DNA from: CAWUKT01 sp963923035
GTDB taxonomy: Bacteria > Bacteroidota > Bacteroidia > J057 > JADKCL01
Direction of reading: 5' to 3'
Length of the DNA: 60,494 nt
NCBI GenBank assembly: GCA_963923035.1
Contig: CAWUKT010000041.1
Location: forward strand, 1 to 60,494
The notes beneath the pieces are model-generated. The model was given only the letters and a program-made list of their open reading frames with translations, did no database searches and had not been told where the DNA came from. How positions within the stretch are numbered: position 1 is the first letter of the stretch; each line of letters starts with the position of its first letter. The position numbers and the translations under genes are program-made. This document shows positions 25,430 to 34,271 of this stretch, one piece after another.

Positions 25430-26338
25430 ATGGGTCTTCGGATAGGAACAAGAGGCAGCAAGTTGGCATTGTGGCAGGCAAATCGGGTCAAAGACCTGCT
25501 TGCCGAGGGAGGAATCGAATCTGAGTTATTGCTGTACAAGACTACCGGAGACCTCCAACAAAATCAACCCTTACACAAGATTGGCGAAAAAGGGCTCTTT
25601 ACCAAGGTCCTGGATGATGCGCAGCTGAACGATGAGGTGGACCTGGTGGTCCACAGCTCGAAGGACTTGCCTTCTGTTTTGCCCGCTGGCCTGACCATCG
25701 GTGCATTTCTGAAGCGGGAAGACCCCCGGGACGTTTTGCTGTCGGATTCCGAAGACGTTGACCTCGATAATTTTAGCCGTCCACTTGTGATCGGGACTTC
25801 TTCTTTGCGGCGCGGAGCATTCATGCGGCACTATTTACCGCATTGTGAAGTGAAGCTGATCCGGGGAAATGTAGATACCCGGGTGGCGAAGATGCAAGCC
25901 GGCGAGTACGATGGGATTTTGTTGGCCTATGCTGGTGTGAAGCGAATGGAAATGACCCATTTGGTCCGCCGGAAACTTCGTGTGGAACGGTTTACTCCCG
26001 CAGTTGGGCAAGGTGCTATTGCGATAACTGTCCGGGAAGACGATGCTGCTACCATCCAGTTGATTCGCCCGTTGCTGAATCACATTGAGACTGAAATTGC
26101 GGTGACAGCAGAGCGTGCCCTGTTGAGAACGTTGGAAGGAGGGTGCCAAACGCCCATTTTTGCATTGGCCACGGTACAGGAACAGACTTTGAGTATGCAT
26201 GGAGGGGTAGCGCGGACAGATGGATCCGAAGTGCTGCGGGACCGGATTGAGGGACATATTAATGAGGCGGGCCTCTTGGGCGAGCGGCTGGCCAATCAAC
26301 TGAAATCTAACGGAGCGACCAACATTCTCAATGGCTAA
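25430..26338 (+). CDS. hemC: Hydroxymethylbilane synthase
   Basis: A 302-residue cytoplasmic enzyme that joins four porphobilinogen units into hydroxymethylbilane in haem biosynthesis. Family marks are the N-terminal RIGTRGSKLALWQA, VHSSKDLPSVLP, VIGTSSLRRGA, LIRGNVDTRVAKM, AVGQGAIAI and RTLEGGCQTPIF. Cys239 in that last motif is the expected attachment site for the dipyrromethane cofactor. Length is normal. The start follows the DUF4271 stop by eleven bases. The end overlaps the hemD start by eight bases, so the two are translationally coupled. The neighbouring gene order DUF4271-hemC-hemD fits Bacteroidota. Confidence 0.98.
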   Translation: MGLRIGTRGSKLALWQANRVKDLLAEGGIESELLLYKTTGDLQQNQPLHKIGEKGLFTKVLDDAQLNDEVDLVVHSSKDLPSVLPAGLTIGAFLKREDPRDVLLSDSEDVDLDNFSRPLVIGTSSLRRGAFMRHYLPHCEVKLIRGNVDTRVAKMQAGEYDGILLAYAGVKRMEMTHLVRRKLRVERFTPAVGQGAIAITVREDDAATIQLIRPLLNHIETEIAVTAERALLRTLEGGCQTPIFALATVQEQTLSMHGGVARTDGSEVLRDRIEGHINEAGLLGERLANQLKSNGATNILNG

Positions 26339-27083
26339 GAAGAAGGTAAAGAGCATTCTAATCTCTCAGCCGACCCCGACTGACGAGAACTCACCTTATT
26401 ACAAACTTGCTGACAAGTGGAAACTGAAGATCGATTTTCGGAAGTTCATCCAAATTCAGGGTGTTTCCCTGAATGAGTTCCGAAAGCAGAACATCAATGC
26501 CCTTGATTTTTCCGCAATTATCCTGACCAGCAAATACGCCATTGATCATTTCTTTGGATTGTTGAAGGAAATGAAAGTGGAGATGCCCGCAGATATGAAG
26601 TACTTCTGCGTCAGTGAGGCCTCCGCGAAATACCTTCAGAAATACATCACCATTCGGAAGCGGAAGCTGTTTGTGGGAAAACGGACTTCCCGGGATTTGA
26701 TTGAGGTGGTCAAAAAGCACAAGGGCGATCAGTTTTTGTTTCCTTGTAGCGCCATTCATACGCGGCACCTGACCGATTGGATGGAAGAAAACGACTACGA
26801 CCTGACGAAGGCGGTGATCTACAATACGGTTCCGAGCGATCTGAGCGACCTCCGGGACGTTAAATACGATTTGATTTGCTTCTACTCTCCTTCCGGGGTG
26901 GCCAGTCTGTTGGAGAACTTCCCTGACTTTAAGCAAAATGATACGGTGATCGCTGTGTTTGGACCCACCACGGCGAAGGCGGCGTTGGATGCGGGCTTGG
27001 TTGTCAATATCCAGGCCCCGAAACCGAATATGCCGTCGATGACGGCGGCGATCGAAGATTACCTGAAGGGAAACGCCAAGTGA
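26331..27083 (+). CDS. hemD: Uroporphyrinogen-III synthase
   Basis: A 250-residue protein that cyclises hydroxymethylbilane with inversion of the D ring to give uroporphyrinogen III. HemD sequences are weakly conserved; the calls here are the two-domain alpha/beta layout, the motif AIILTSKYAIDHFF, CVSEASAKYLQKY, the central FPCSAIHTRHL, LICFYSPSGVASLLENF and AVFGPTTAKAALDAGL near the C-terminus, and the position directly after hemC. The N-terminus (MAKKKVKSILISQP) is lysine-rich and has no signal. Its ATG lies inside the hemC 3' end with an eight-base overlap. Confidence 0.95.
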   Translation: MAKKKVKSILISQPTPTDENSPYYKLADKWKLKIDFRKFIQIQGVSLNEFRKQNINALDFSAIILTSKYAIDHFFGLLKEMKVEMPADMKYFCVSEASAKYLQKYITIRKRKLFVGKRTSRDLIEVVKKHKGDQFLFPCSAIHTRHLTDWMEENDYDLTKAVIYNTVPSDLSDLRDVKYDLICFYSPSGVASLLENFPDFKQNDTVIAVFGPTTAKAALDAGLVVNIQAPKPNMPSMTAAIEDYLKGNAK

Positions 27084-27254
27084 GTCGTCTGGATTATAGA
27101 TTCGGACATTGGCTGAAAACAGGTCTTGATAGCGAGTATGGGCGGTTTTTTGAGGCACGGAGGGCTCACTCAGGGGGGCTCCATGCGGCGCAAAAAATTT
27201 GTTTCTTTAAATAAATATTCTCAAATTCATTCCCTGAATCTATTCAAAGCATTC

Positions 27255-28238
27255 ATGAGGAGCTTAATCATTGGAATCTTCCTGGCGATCTTGTTCGTCC
27301 CGGCTGTGAAAGCACAGCAGGATGCCCAATTTTCTATGTATATGTTCAATCGTTACGTATTGAACCCGGCGTATGCGGGTGCCTTGCGGGCCACGAACAT
27401 TACTGGATTGGGCCGCGCCCAGTGGGTGGGCATCGAGGGGGCACCCCGGACCGCCACAACCAGTATCAACGGTTACGTCAAACAGCTACATGGTGGCGTT
27501 GGGGCGTACATTGTAGGCGACCAGTTGGGCGCCTTCCGTACGATGGGCCTGAAGGGGTCCTACGCTTACCACCTGAATTTTTCCAACCGGACCCACCTGA
27601 ACATAGGTGTCGGAGGTGGAATTTATCAGAAACAGCTGAGTGGAGATTGGCGCTACAATCAAGACAACGGGATTGATCCCACGTTGCCGTTGACTGCTAC
27701 TTCCGCCTTGGTTCCTGACCTGGATGCGGGAATTTATTTCCATATCAATCGAAAAAACGCAAGTCTTGGCGGGTCCTACCCTCAAGACGCTTTTTATTTT
27801 GGTGCCTCCGTGGCCCATATATTGGAGCCTTCCCTCGATGGCCTGACGGCCGGTGGGACCAACCAGAGTACGCTTGATCGCGGAATCAACGCCATGATTG
27901 GCGGTTCCATCGATCTGAGTACCCGGGTGACGCTCTCTCCGAGTGCCAACTTCCGGATGGCCGGTCCGCTGACCCAGTTCGACCTGAATGCGAACTTGTA
28001 TGTCAGCCCGATGGTCTTCGGTGTTTCTCACCGCTGGAACGATTCCTTCACGGGCATCGTCGGCTTCAACGCTTCTTCCTATCTGTTCGTGGCGTATGCC
28101 TATGACTACACCACTTCCGGATTGGGGAGCTTCACCACTGGCTCACACGAGCTGATTGTTTCCTACACGTTCCCGTCCAAGTTCAAGATTGGACCGCCCG
28201 AGCGTGGTACCCGTACTAAGTATCTGAACAATATTTAA
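27255..28238 (+). CDS. PorP/SprF family T9SS outer-membrane protein
   Basis: The ATG at 27255 gives 327 residues beginning with a signal peptide (MRSLIIGIFLAILFVPAVKAQ). The rest is the PorP/SprF pattern: QDAQFSMYMFNRYVLNPAYAGA, NITGLGRAQWVGIEGAP, an amphipathic beta-barrel with strands such as TNLGVGGGIYQK-like segments, and the terminal strand HELIVSYTFPSKFKIG. PorP-like proteins form outer-membrane barrels that carry T9SS cargo and often sit next to the gld genes. Here gldKLMN follows 200 bases downstream on the same strand, which supports the call. The longer frame from 27126 lacks a signal and is rejected. Several PorP paralogues normally exist per genome, so specific partner is not known. 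Confidence 0.93.
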   Translation: MRSLIIGIFLAILFVPAVKAQQDAQFSMYMFNRYVLNPAYAGALRATNITGLGRAQWVGIEGAPRTATTSINGYVKQLHGGVGAYIVGDQLGAFRTMGLKGSYAYHLNFSNRTHLNIGVGGGIYQKQLSGDWRYNQDNGIDPTLPLTATSALVPDLDAGIYFHINRKNASLGGSYPQDAFYFGASVAHILEPSLDGLTAGGTNQSTLDRGINAMIGGSIDLSTRVTLSPSANFRMAGPLTQFDLNANLYVSPMVFGVSHRWNDSFTGIVGFNASSYLFVAYAYDYTTSGLGSFTTGSHELIVSYTFPSKFKIGPPERGTRTKYLNNI

Positions 28239-28241
28239 TCG

Positions 28242-28271
28242 GGTTTTTTGATAGGAATTAATGAAAAAACC
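28242..28271. other. AT-rich inverted repeat after the PorP gene
   Basis: GGTTTTTT (28242-28249) and AAAAAACC (28264-28271) form a perfect 8-bp inverted repeat just past the PorP stop. It might weakly terminate transcription ahead of gldK. The stem is mostly A-T and not compelling. Confidence 0.35.
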
Positions 28272-28442
28272 AAAAAGCTGTAACCAAAAAGTATTGTATT
28301 AAAAGAGGCCTAAAACCGTTTTCATAATTTGTCGTTGGACCTCATTAGGCGGTAACATATTATTTGAAAGTTGAACGACAATTAGTAGATTTGAAAACAC
28401 TAGGCGCATTTTGGATTGCATAATATTTAGAATTAGTCTGCT

Positions 28443-29480
28443 ATGAAAAGATTATTCCTCGCATTCATCGCACTGGCTGTTATCATGAGCGGCTGTGGTC
28501 TGTTCGGCGGTAAGGAGACCGGTAAGAACGGAGAACTGACAGGTGTGATGGACCGTCCCGAGTGGGACCAACCCACTCCCTACGGTATGGTGCTGATTCC
28601 TCCGGGTAGCTTTCACCTCGGACAGAACGACCAGGACGTCAACTACTCCCAGGTCGCTCACAACAAGCAGATCACCATCAGTGCTTTCTACATGGATGAC
28701 ACTGAGATCACCAACAACGAGTACCGTCAATTTATTGAGATGGCCATGGATACCCTCCCGGCCAACGTTGCTCAGTTGGTATACCCCGACACCGCCGTGT
28801 GGATGCGGGATTTTGTATTTGCTTACAACGAACCCCTCACCGAAAACTATTACTGGCATCCCGCATTTGACGACTATCCCGTCGTTGGTGTGAACTGGTA
28901 TGCAGCAAGCGAATTCTGCCGCTGGCGGACCGCTCACTACAACCTCTACCGCGAATCCATTGAGATGCCGCCGATGCCCCGTTTCCGCCTCCCCACCGAA
29001 GCTGAGTGGGAATACGCTTCCCGTGGTGGTTACGAGCACAAGATCTATCCGTGGGAAGGTCCTTATATCCGTAACTCTAAGGGCTGTTTCCTCGCCAACT
29101 TTAAGCCTGGTCGGGGCGACTATATCGCCGACAACTTCGAATACACCTGCCCGGTACGTAGCTACTGGCCCAACGACTACGGTCTCTGGTGTATGCCTGG
29201 CAACGTTGCCGAGTGGTGCGAAGATGACTTCGAAGAGTCTGGCTACGTATATTCCCACGACCTGAACCCCGTCTACCGCGACCCGCGCTACCGTTCTCAG
29301 GACCGTATTCCTGGTGGCGCCAACATCCGTAAGGTTATCCGTGGTGGTTCTTGGAAGGACATTGGTTACTTCCTGTCCTGTGGCACTCGTACCTACGAGT
29401 ACACCGATACCACCAAGTCCTTCGTAGGATTCCGCTGCGTCGTTACGCAGATCGGTCGCTCCGGTGCCGCTGCCTTCTAG
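28443..29480 (+). CDS. gldK: Gliding motility lipoprotein GldK (PorK)
   Basis: A 345-residue outer-membrane lipoprotein; lipobox VIMSGC with Cys at about residue 18. The body is a formylglycine-generating-enzyme (SUMF1)-like domain: MVLIPPGSFHLGQNDQD, FYMDDTEITNNEYRQF, VNWYAASEFCRWRT, FRLPTEAEWEYASRGG, the WCEDDF segment and VIRGGSWKDIGYFL. GldK and GldN form the ring at the periplasmic face of the outer membrane in the T9SS, anchoring the GldLM motor. The catalytic cysteines of true FGE enzymes are not needed. It heads the gldKLMN cluster. Codon choice (CGT, GGT, GCT, AAC) is visibly biased, as expected for high expression. Confidence 0.98.
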   Translation: MKRLFLAFIALAVIMSGCGLFGGKETGKNGELTGVMDRPEWDQPTPYGMVLIPPGSFHLGQNDQDVNYSQVAHNKQITISAFYMDDTEITNNEYRQFIEMAMDTLPANVAQLVYPDTAVWMRDFVFAYNEPLTENYYWHPAFDDYPVVGVNWYAASEFCRWRTAHYNLYRESIEMPPMPRFRLPTEAEWEYASRGGYEHKIYPWEGPYIRNSKGCFLANFKPGRGDYIADNFEYTCPVRSYWPNDYGLWCMPGNVAEWCEDDFEESGYVYSHDLNPVYRDPRYRSQDRIPGGANIRKVIRGGSWKDIGYFLSCGTRTYEYTDTTKSFVGFRCVVTQIGRSGAAAF

Positions 29481-29597
29481 GGTAGCGCACCTCCACAATC
29501 CAAAATTGACCCACACACCGCTAAGGGTATTCTGAAATTATAATCGGTATTAAATCGTAACTGATAGTATTCATTAACTTTTAAGGAGAAGTAACTA

Positions 29598-30440
29598 ATG
29601 GCTAGGAAAAAAAGCTTTATGGAATCGCGGGGCTTCAAGATCTTCTTGAAGTATCTCTACGGTATCGGCGCAGCCGTCGTAATCTGCGGGGCCCTCTTTA
29701 AGATCATGCACTGGCCCTTTGCTAGTGAGATGTTGATCGCTGGGATGGGTACTGAGGTAATTGTATTCTTTATCTCTGCCTTTGAACCGCTGCACGAAGA
29801 ACTGGACTGGACCCGTGTATATCCCGAACTGGCTGAGTCCTCTGAGGACGTATTCCTCCCTGAGCATGAAGAAGAAGACGAAGAAGGTATTAGCCCCGGC
29901 GAAGCCCTCTCCATCACTGACAAAGGTCTCAAAGGAATTGATTTCACCCCCGAACTGTTCGAAAACCTGAGTGGCTCCATCACCGGCCTCAAGACGAACG
30001 TTGACAAGCTCAACGAAATCTCTGATGCCTCCGTTGCCACCAACGAATATGCCGAGTCCGTGCGCAGCGCTACCGGCAAAATGGGAGAACTGAACGAAGG
30101 CTACTCCAACACGGTCAGCGCTATGAACAGCCTGTCCAGCTCTGTTGGTGGTGCTGCTGAGCAGGCCCACGCTTATCACGAAGAAGTACAGCGCGTCACG
30201 AAGAACCTTTCTTCCCTGAACGCTGTCTACGAAATGGAATTGAACGACGCTCAGGCGCATATCAAGACCATCAACAACTTCTACGATAGCCTTGGCAATG
30301 CCATGAGCAACATGGTTGAAGCATCCAAGGACGCTGAAGCCTACCGTCAGGAAGTCGCATCCCTCACCAAAAACCTTCGTGATCTGAACGCTGTCTACGG
30401 CGGAATGCTTTCTGCTATGGGCCGCGGGAACCAGGGTTAA
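29598..30440 (+). CDS. gldL: T9SS inner-membrane motor protein GldL (PorL)
   Basis: A 280-residue protein with two N-terminal transmembrane helices (residues about 14-60: IFLKYLYGIGAAVVICGALF, and MLIAGMGTEVIVFFI) separated by the conserved short KIMHWPF. The glutamate near the second helix (AGMGTEVIVF) is in the place of the GldL residue known to be important for proton coupling. The long C-terminal cytoplasmic part (about 70-280) is Glu/Lys/Ala-rich coiled coil. GldL and GldM form the proton-driven motor of the T9SS. A strong RBS (AAGGAGAAG) precedes the ATG. It is followed by gldM after 34 bases. Length is slightly greater than the Flavobacterium protein (about 215 residues). Confidence 0.97.
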   Translation: MARKKSFMESRGFKIFLKYLYGIGAAVVICGALFKIMHWPFASEMLIAGMGTEVIVFFISAFEPLHEELDWTRVYPELAESSEDVFLPEHEEEDEEGISPGEALSITDKGLKGIDFTPELFENLSGSITGLKTNVDKLNEISDASVATNEYAESVRSATGKMGELNEGYSNTVSAMNSLSSSVGGAAEQAHAYHEEVQRVTKNLSSLNAVYEMELNDAQAHIKTINNFYDSLGNAMSNMVEASKDAEAYRQEVASLTKNLRDLNAVYGGMLSAMGRGNQG

Positions 30441-30474
30441 TATTTTTTCACCATAACCAAAAAGGAATAATACT

Positions 30475-32133
30475 ATGGCTGGTGGAAATTTATCTCCTCG
30501 TCAAAAAATGATCAACATGATGTATCTGGTGCTTACAGCGCTTCTCGCGTTGAACGTAAGCGCGGAGATACTCGATGCCTTCCAGAGCCTTCGGGATTCT
30601 TTGGCCGAATCAGCAATGTCTTTTGCTGAGAAGAACCAAGACACCAAAGAAGGTATCCTCGCCAAAATCGACGATGAAATCAGCACGGGCAACATGAAGA
30701 ACGCCTCCCTGAAGGACATCGTTTCTGAAGTCGAAATGAAAGTCAATGGAGTTGTTGGTGGAATCAACGCTCACATTGAGAAGATGGAAGAGATTGGTGA
30801 AAAGCAAGAAGACGGAGAAATCAAGAACAAGAAAGAAACCGAATCGAACTATCAGTACTGGATGGGACCTGGAGGCGATGGCGCTAACAATGGTCGCGGT
30901 AAAGGTGCTGCTAACGACCTTCGGCAAGAACTCAACGGATATGTTGCCTGGGCAAACGATTACGTGAAAGAGAAAGAGTTGGTTGGTCCCAACGCTGATT
31001 TCACCGACTTCCGTCCCCTCGCAGAAGATCCCGAGAAAGAAACTTGGGAATACCACACCTTCCACGGCAAGCCGGTCATCGCTGACCTCGCCATGCTGGA
31101 GAAGTTCAAGCTGGACGTCCAGGAAGTTCACTCCGAAATCCTGAACCTCATCAAGGCCCGCCTCGGCGCGGTAACCTTTAAGATTGACTCCCTCATCCTG
31201 GTTGACGCTCCGGTTTCCCGGATCGTAGCTGCCGGTATGAAGTTTGAAACCAAACTGTACGTTTCCGCCACCTCTAAGGAAGCAGTTCCTGAGTTTAGCG
31301 GTAGTGGTAGCATCCAGACCACCGACGGTGGTTACGCGGCTATCATGAGCATCAACGCCCAGGGTGGTTTCGCCAAAGGTGCCAACGAGAAAACTGCCTC
31401 TTACTCTGCTAAAGCAGTCATCCCGGATGCCTACGGCAACAAGAAAGAACTTACTCTGAATGGTGAATTCACCGTTCGTAAGCCGGAAGTAGTGATTACC
31501 TCCGCTTCGGTTCAGAACCTCTACTACAAGTGTGGTAACACCATCAACGTAGACGTTCCGGCTTTGGGCGACCTGTACAGCCCCAAGTTTTCCGTTAGCA
31601 AAGGTAAAGCCATTCCTTCCTCCAACGATAAGAAGAAAGTAACCATCGTCCCGACTGGTCGTACCTGTGTGCTCGGCGTTTCCTCCGTCACCAACGGTCA
31701 GACCATCAAGATCGACGACGTGAAGTACAACGTTATCAAGCCGCCGAAGCCCTCCATCGAATTGGTGGTCAACGGTAAGGTCTCCAACGGTGCTCAGCCC
31801 ATCAGCAAGAAGTCCCGTTGCCTTATCCGCCTCAAGGCCGATAGCGATTTTAAAGCCGCGCTTCCCCGTGATGCCCGGTATGCCATCAACAAAGTTGAGC
31901 TGAAGGTTGCCCGCTCCTTGGGTGCCCCGACCAACGCTGGTGTCTACTCCGGTAACGGTAAAAATGCTGAGAAGGGTATTCCGGTACCGCTCGGTAACAA
32001 ATTGAAGTCTGACGGCCCTGGAACGAAGATTTACTTTAAGATCGATAAGGTTTTCCGTATCAATTTCCAGAATGCAAAAGTGGAAGAGAACTTCGGAGAA
32101 CGTGATCTGTTCATTGGCGCAGTTATTAAGTAA
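30475..32133 (+). CDS. gldM: T9SS motor protein GldM (PorM)
   Basis: A 552-residue protein that spans the inner membrane once near the N-terminus (QKMINMMYLVLTALLALNVS) and extends four beta-rich domains through the periplasm to the GldK/GldN ring. The start MAGGNLSPRQKMINMMYLVL is the typical family N-terminus. A helical segment (about 50-200, with DAFQSLRDSLAESAMSF and GGINAHIEKMEEIGEK) precedes the domains D2-D4. Length matches the family. The gene order gldL-gldM-gldN is conserved and spacing is short, so it belongs to one operon. Codon bias resembles that of gldK and gldL. Confidence 0.97.
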   Translation: MAGGNLSPRQKMINMMYLVLTALLALNVSAEILDAFQSLRDSLAESAMSFAEKNQDTKEGILAKIDDEISTGNMKNASLKDIVSEVEMKVNGVVGGINAHIEKMEEIGEKQEDGEIKNKKETESNYQYWMGPGGDGANNGRGKGAANDLRQELNGYVAWANDYVKEKELVGPNADFTDFRPLAEDPEKETWEYHTFHGKPVIADLAMLEKFKLDVQEVHSEILNLIKARLGAVTFKIDSLILVDAPVSRIVAAGMKFETKLYVSATSKEAVPEFSGSGSIQTTDGGYAAIMSINAQGGFAKGANEKTASYSAKAVIPDAYGNKKELTLNGEFTVRKPEVVITSASVQNLYYKCGNTINVDVPALGDLYSPKFSVSKGKAIPSSNDKKKVTIVPTGRTCVLGVSSVTNGQTIKIDDVKYNVIKPPKPSIELVVNGKVSNGAQPISKKSRCLIRLKADSDFKAALPRDARYAINKVELKVARSLGAPTNAGVYSGNGKNAEKGIPVPLGNKLKSDGPGTKIYFKIDKVFRINFQNAKVEENFGERDLFIGAVIK

Positions 32134-32151
32134 GAAACACGCTCATTTATC

Positions 32152-33042
32152 ATGAAAAAGGTAGCATTCATTGCATTATTCATTTTCCTGGGAGGCATGA
32201 TCTTCGAGGTTGCGGGCCAGATTCCTGGTGCCCGGATTCCCCCTCGGAAAGATGATCACTTCTGGCGGCGGAAAGTGACGAACCGGATTGATCTCCTGGA
32301 AAAGATCAATGAACCCTTGACTTATTCTGAACTTCCCAGTCTTTATGCTTCTCCTGACCACGGTGAGACCCAAGGTATTGTTGTGGCTCTTATCAATGGT
32401 TTGAAGTCTGGTAAGTACCTCGCCTACGATCCCGATAGCTTGAACAAGTCTCTCACCTACGAAGACGTAGTGAAGATTGCTCAGAAGATTGAAGGAACCG
32501 GCGGTGGTGACGATTTCTACGAAGACGACGGAGGATTCGATGACTTTGATGCCGGTGGTGAATTCGGCGGAGATGACTTCGGTTTCGACGATGACTTTGG
32601 TGACGATTTCGGTGGAGAAGGCGACTCCGATCCTTTCGCATTGGAAGGTTCTGACGCTGCTCCTGACGGAGGTGATTTTGACATCTCTCCCTACGAAACC
32701 GTACTGGAGTTCATTGAAGACCGGATCTTCGACAAGAACCGCTCCGACATGGTCTACGATATCCAGTATATCCGTCTTGTGTGGATCGATCCGGGAGAAA
32801 CGCTTCCCGATCAGAACTTCGTCTGCTTCAAGTACAGCGACCTTTTAGATGTACTCGAAGACACCCAATGGAAGAATAAGTTTAACGATGCGGAATACCG
32901 CAACATGCGTGAAATCTTTGAACTGCGCCTTTTCCACAGCTACATCCTTGACGTATCTGGTAGCTCTGTCCGTCGTCTTGAAGACGCCGACTTCCGCCGC
33001 AACCAGCTGGTCGAGTTTGAGCATCACCTGTGGAGCTACTAA
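32152..33042 (+). CDS. gldN: T9SS ring protein GldN (PorN) with acidic insert
   Basis: A 296-residue exported protein with signal peptide (MKKVAFIALFIFLGGMIFEVAG). It partners GldK to form the outer-membrane ring of the T9SS. Conserved parts flank a remarkable low-complexity insert at residues about 116-176 that is made almost entirely of Asp, Gly, Phe and Glu (pattern DDFxxDDGGFDDFDAGG, then GGDDFGFDDDFGDDFGG). The N-terminal part (about 30-112) and the C-terminal part (about 177-296, with RSDMVYDIQYIRLVW and EIFELRLFHSYILDV) look normal. The insert lies in a loop region between two conserved blocks. It ends the gld operon, closed by a strong terminator. Confidence 0.96.
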   Translation: MKKVAFIALFIFLGGMIFEVAGQIPGARIPPRKDDHFWRRKVTNRIDLLEKINEPLTYSELPSLYASPDHGETQGIVVALINGLKSGKYLAYDPDSLNKSLTYEDVVKIAQKIEGTGGGDDFYEDDGGFDDFDAGGEFGGDDFGFDDDFGDDFGGEGDSDPFALEGSDAAPDGGDFDISPYETVLEFIEDRIFDKNRSDMVYDIQYIRLVWIDPGETLPDQNFVCFKYSDLLDVLEDTQWKNKFNDAEYRNMREIFELRLFHSYILDVSGSSVRRLEDADFRRNQLVEFEHHLWSY

Positions 33043-33069
33043 TTCTGAAAACATTTGAGTTTTTATATT

Positions 33070-33098
33070 ACCGGGAAGCCTCGCTTCCCGGTTTTTTG
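33070..33098 (+). terminator. Intrinsic terminator of the gldKLMN operon
   Basis: A perfect 10-bp stem (ACCGGGAAGC / GCTTCCCGGT, three-base loop) runs into a T-tract (33092-33097). It lies 27 bases after the gldN stop. Confidence 0.92.
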
Positions 33099-33121
33099 TT
33101 TTGACCCTCTAATTTTTCTCC

Positions 33122-34270
33122 ATGTTGAAGTCTTTTCTTTTGGCCTGCTTTTGTGGGTTAATCGGCTTCTTGGGTGCGCAAACAAATTCCCAAGGGCTGG
33201 AATCAAAATTGACTGCGCTTTATGCGCCTTCGTTCAAGGACGGTGAACCGGGGGGAGCGATTTTGTTGCAGCAGGGAGAAAAGGTCATCGTGCAGGAAAG
33301 CTTTGGGTTAGCGGATTTGGAAACGAGAGAGAAAATCACCGGAAACACCCTGTTCAATATTGGATCGATCTCCAAGACCTTTGTGGCCTATGCGATCCTC
33401 ATCCTGCAGGAACGGGGGATGTTGGAACTGGACGATCCTCTGAACAAGTTCTTCCCGGATTTTAAGCACGATTCCCTGGCCGGTCTGATTACCCTCGAGC
33501 ATCTCATGACGCATTCTTCCGGCATGCCGGATGTGCGGGGTCTGAAAACCAATCCCAAGTTTTTCATGACCGCCGAGGACCCAGGCAACTGGGCCCCCAT
33601 GAAGCAAGTGGACACCCTCAAGTTTGTCCCCGGCAGCCAATGGGATTACCTGAATCCGTCCTTCAATGGACTGGCCTTGATCGTGGAGCAGGTAAGTGGA
33701 ATGCCGTGGCAGGATTTTGTGCGGGAAAATATCTTTGAGCCCAGCGGGATGGACCAAAGTGACATCACCGATGGTCCCCACCCCTCCTCAGGGGTGGCGC
33801 ACGGCTACCAGCGCAAGGATACGCTTCCGGACAGCCCTTTCATCGAATACGACTATGGCGAATTCGTCGCCTTTCCAGCCGCCGGGAACGGCGGCGTTTG
33901 GTCCAGCGTCACCGACCTGGCCAAGTATGAATTGGCCATTCACAACCACGCCTTTCTGGGGCCTGAATTGATTCGGGCTTCCCGTACGCTTCACCGGCCG
34001 GAGACCTGGTCGGCGCCTTACGAGCCGTTCATGGGGTATTCATGGTTCCTCGGCCAAATGACCCTGGTCTATCCCTTCAAGGACCTCAGCGTCGAAATCA
34101 TCCACCATACGGGCTCTCAGGGCGGCTTTGAATCGCTGTTCATTGCGGCACCCGAGGCGGACATCGTTTTCATTGCGCTGTTCAATCGGCACATGGAAAA
34201 CTATTACGAATTGGTGGACAAGACGGTGGATTTGCTGGAGGAATACAAATGGTTGATGGAGGAGAAATAG
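33122..34270 (+). CDS. Exported serine hydrolase, class C beta-lactamase/DD-peptidase fold
   Basis: A 382-residue secreted or periplasmic protein with signal peptide (MLKSFLLACFCGLIGFLGAQ). The three active-site motifs of the serine beta-lactamase-like superfamily are present: S82-x-x-K85 (SISK), Y176-L-N178, and HTG at 329-331 (KTG equivalent). It could be a DD-carboxypeptidase, an esterase or another hydrolase; the family is broad and a beta-lactamase role should not be assumed. It lies directly behind the gld terminator and converges with uvrC with only one base between their stop codons. Confidence 0.92.
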   Translation: MLKSFLLACFCGLIGFLGAQTNSQGLESKLTALYAPSFKDGEPGGAILLQQGEKVIVQESFGLADLETREKITGNTLFNIGSISKTFVAYAILILQERGMLELDDPLNKFFPDFKHDSLAGLITLEHLMTHSSGMPDVRGLKTNPKFFMTAEDPGNWAPMKQVDTLKFVPGSQWDYLNPSFNGLALIVEQVSGMPWQDFVRENIFEPSGMDQSDITDGPHPSSGVAHGYQRKDTLPDSPFIEYDYGEFVAFPAAGNGGVWSSVTDLAKYELAIHNHAFLGPELIRASRTLHRPETWSAPYEPFMGYSWFLGQMTLVYPFKDLSVEIIHHTGSQGGFESLFIAAPEADIVFIALFNRHMENYYELVDKTVDLLEEYKWLMEEK

Positions 34271-34271
34271 G

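Noticed and set aside
33122..34270. Antibiotic-resistance class C beta-lactamase
   Set aside because: The SxxK, YxN and HTG motifs are shared with many peptidases and esterases; nothing marks it as a resistance enzyme.
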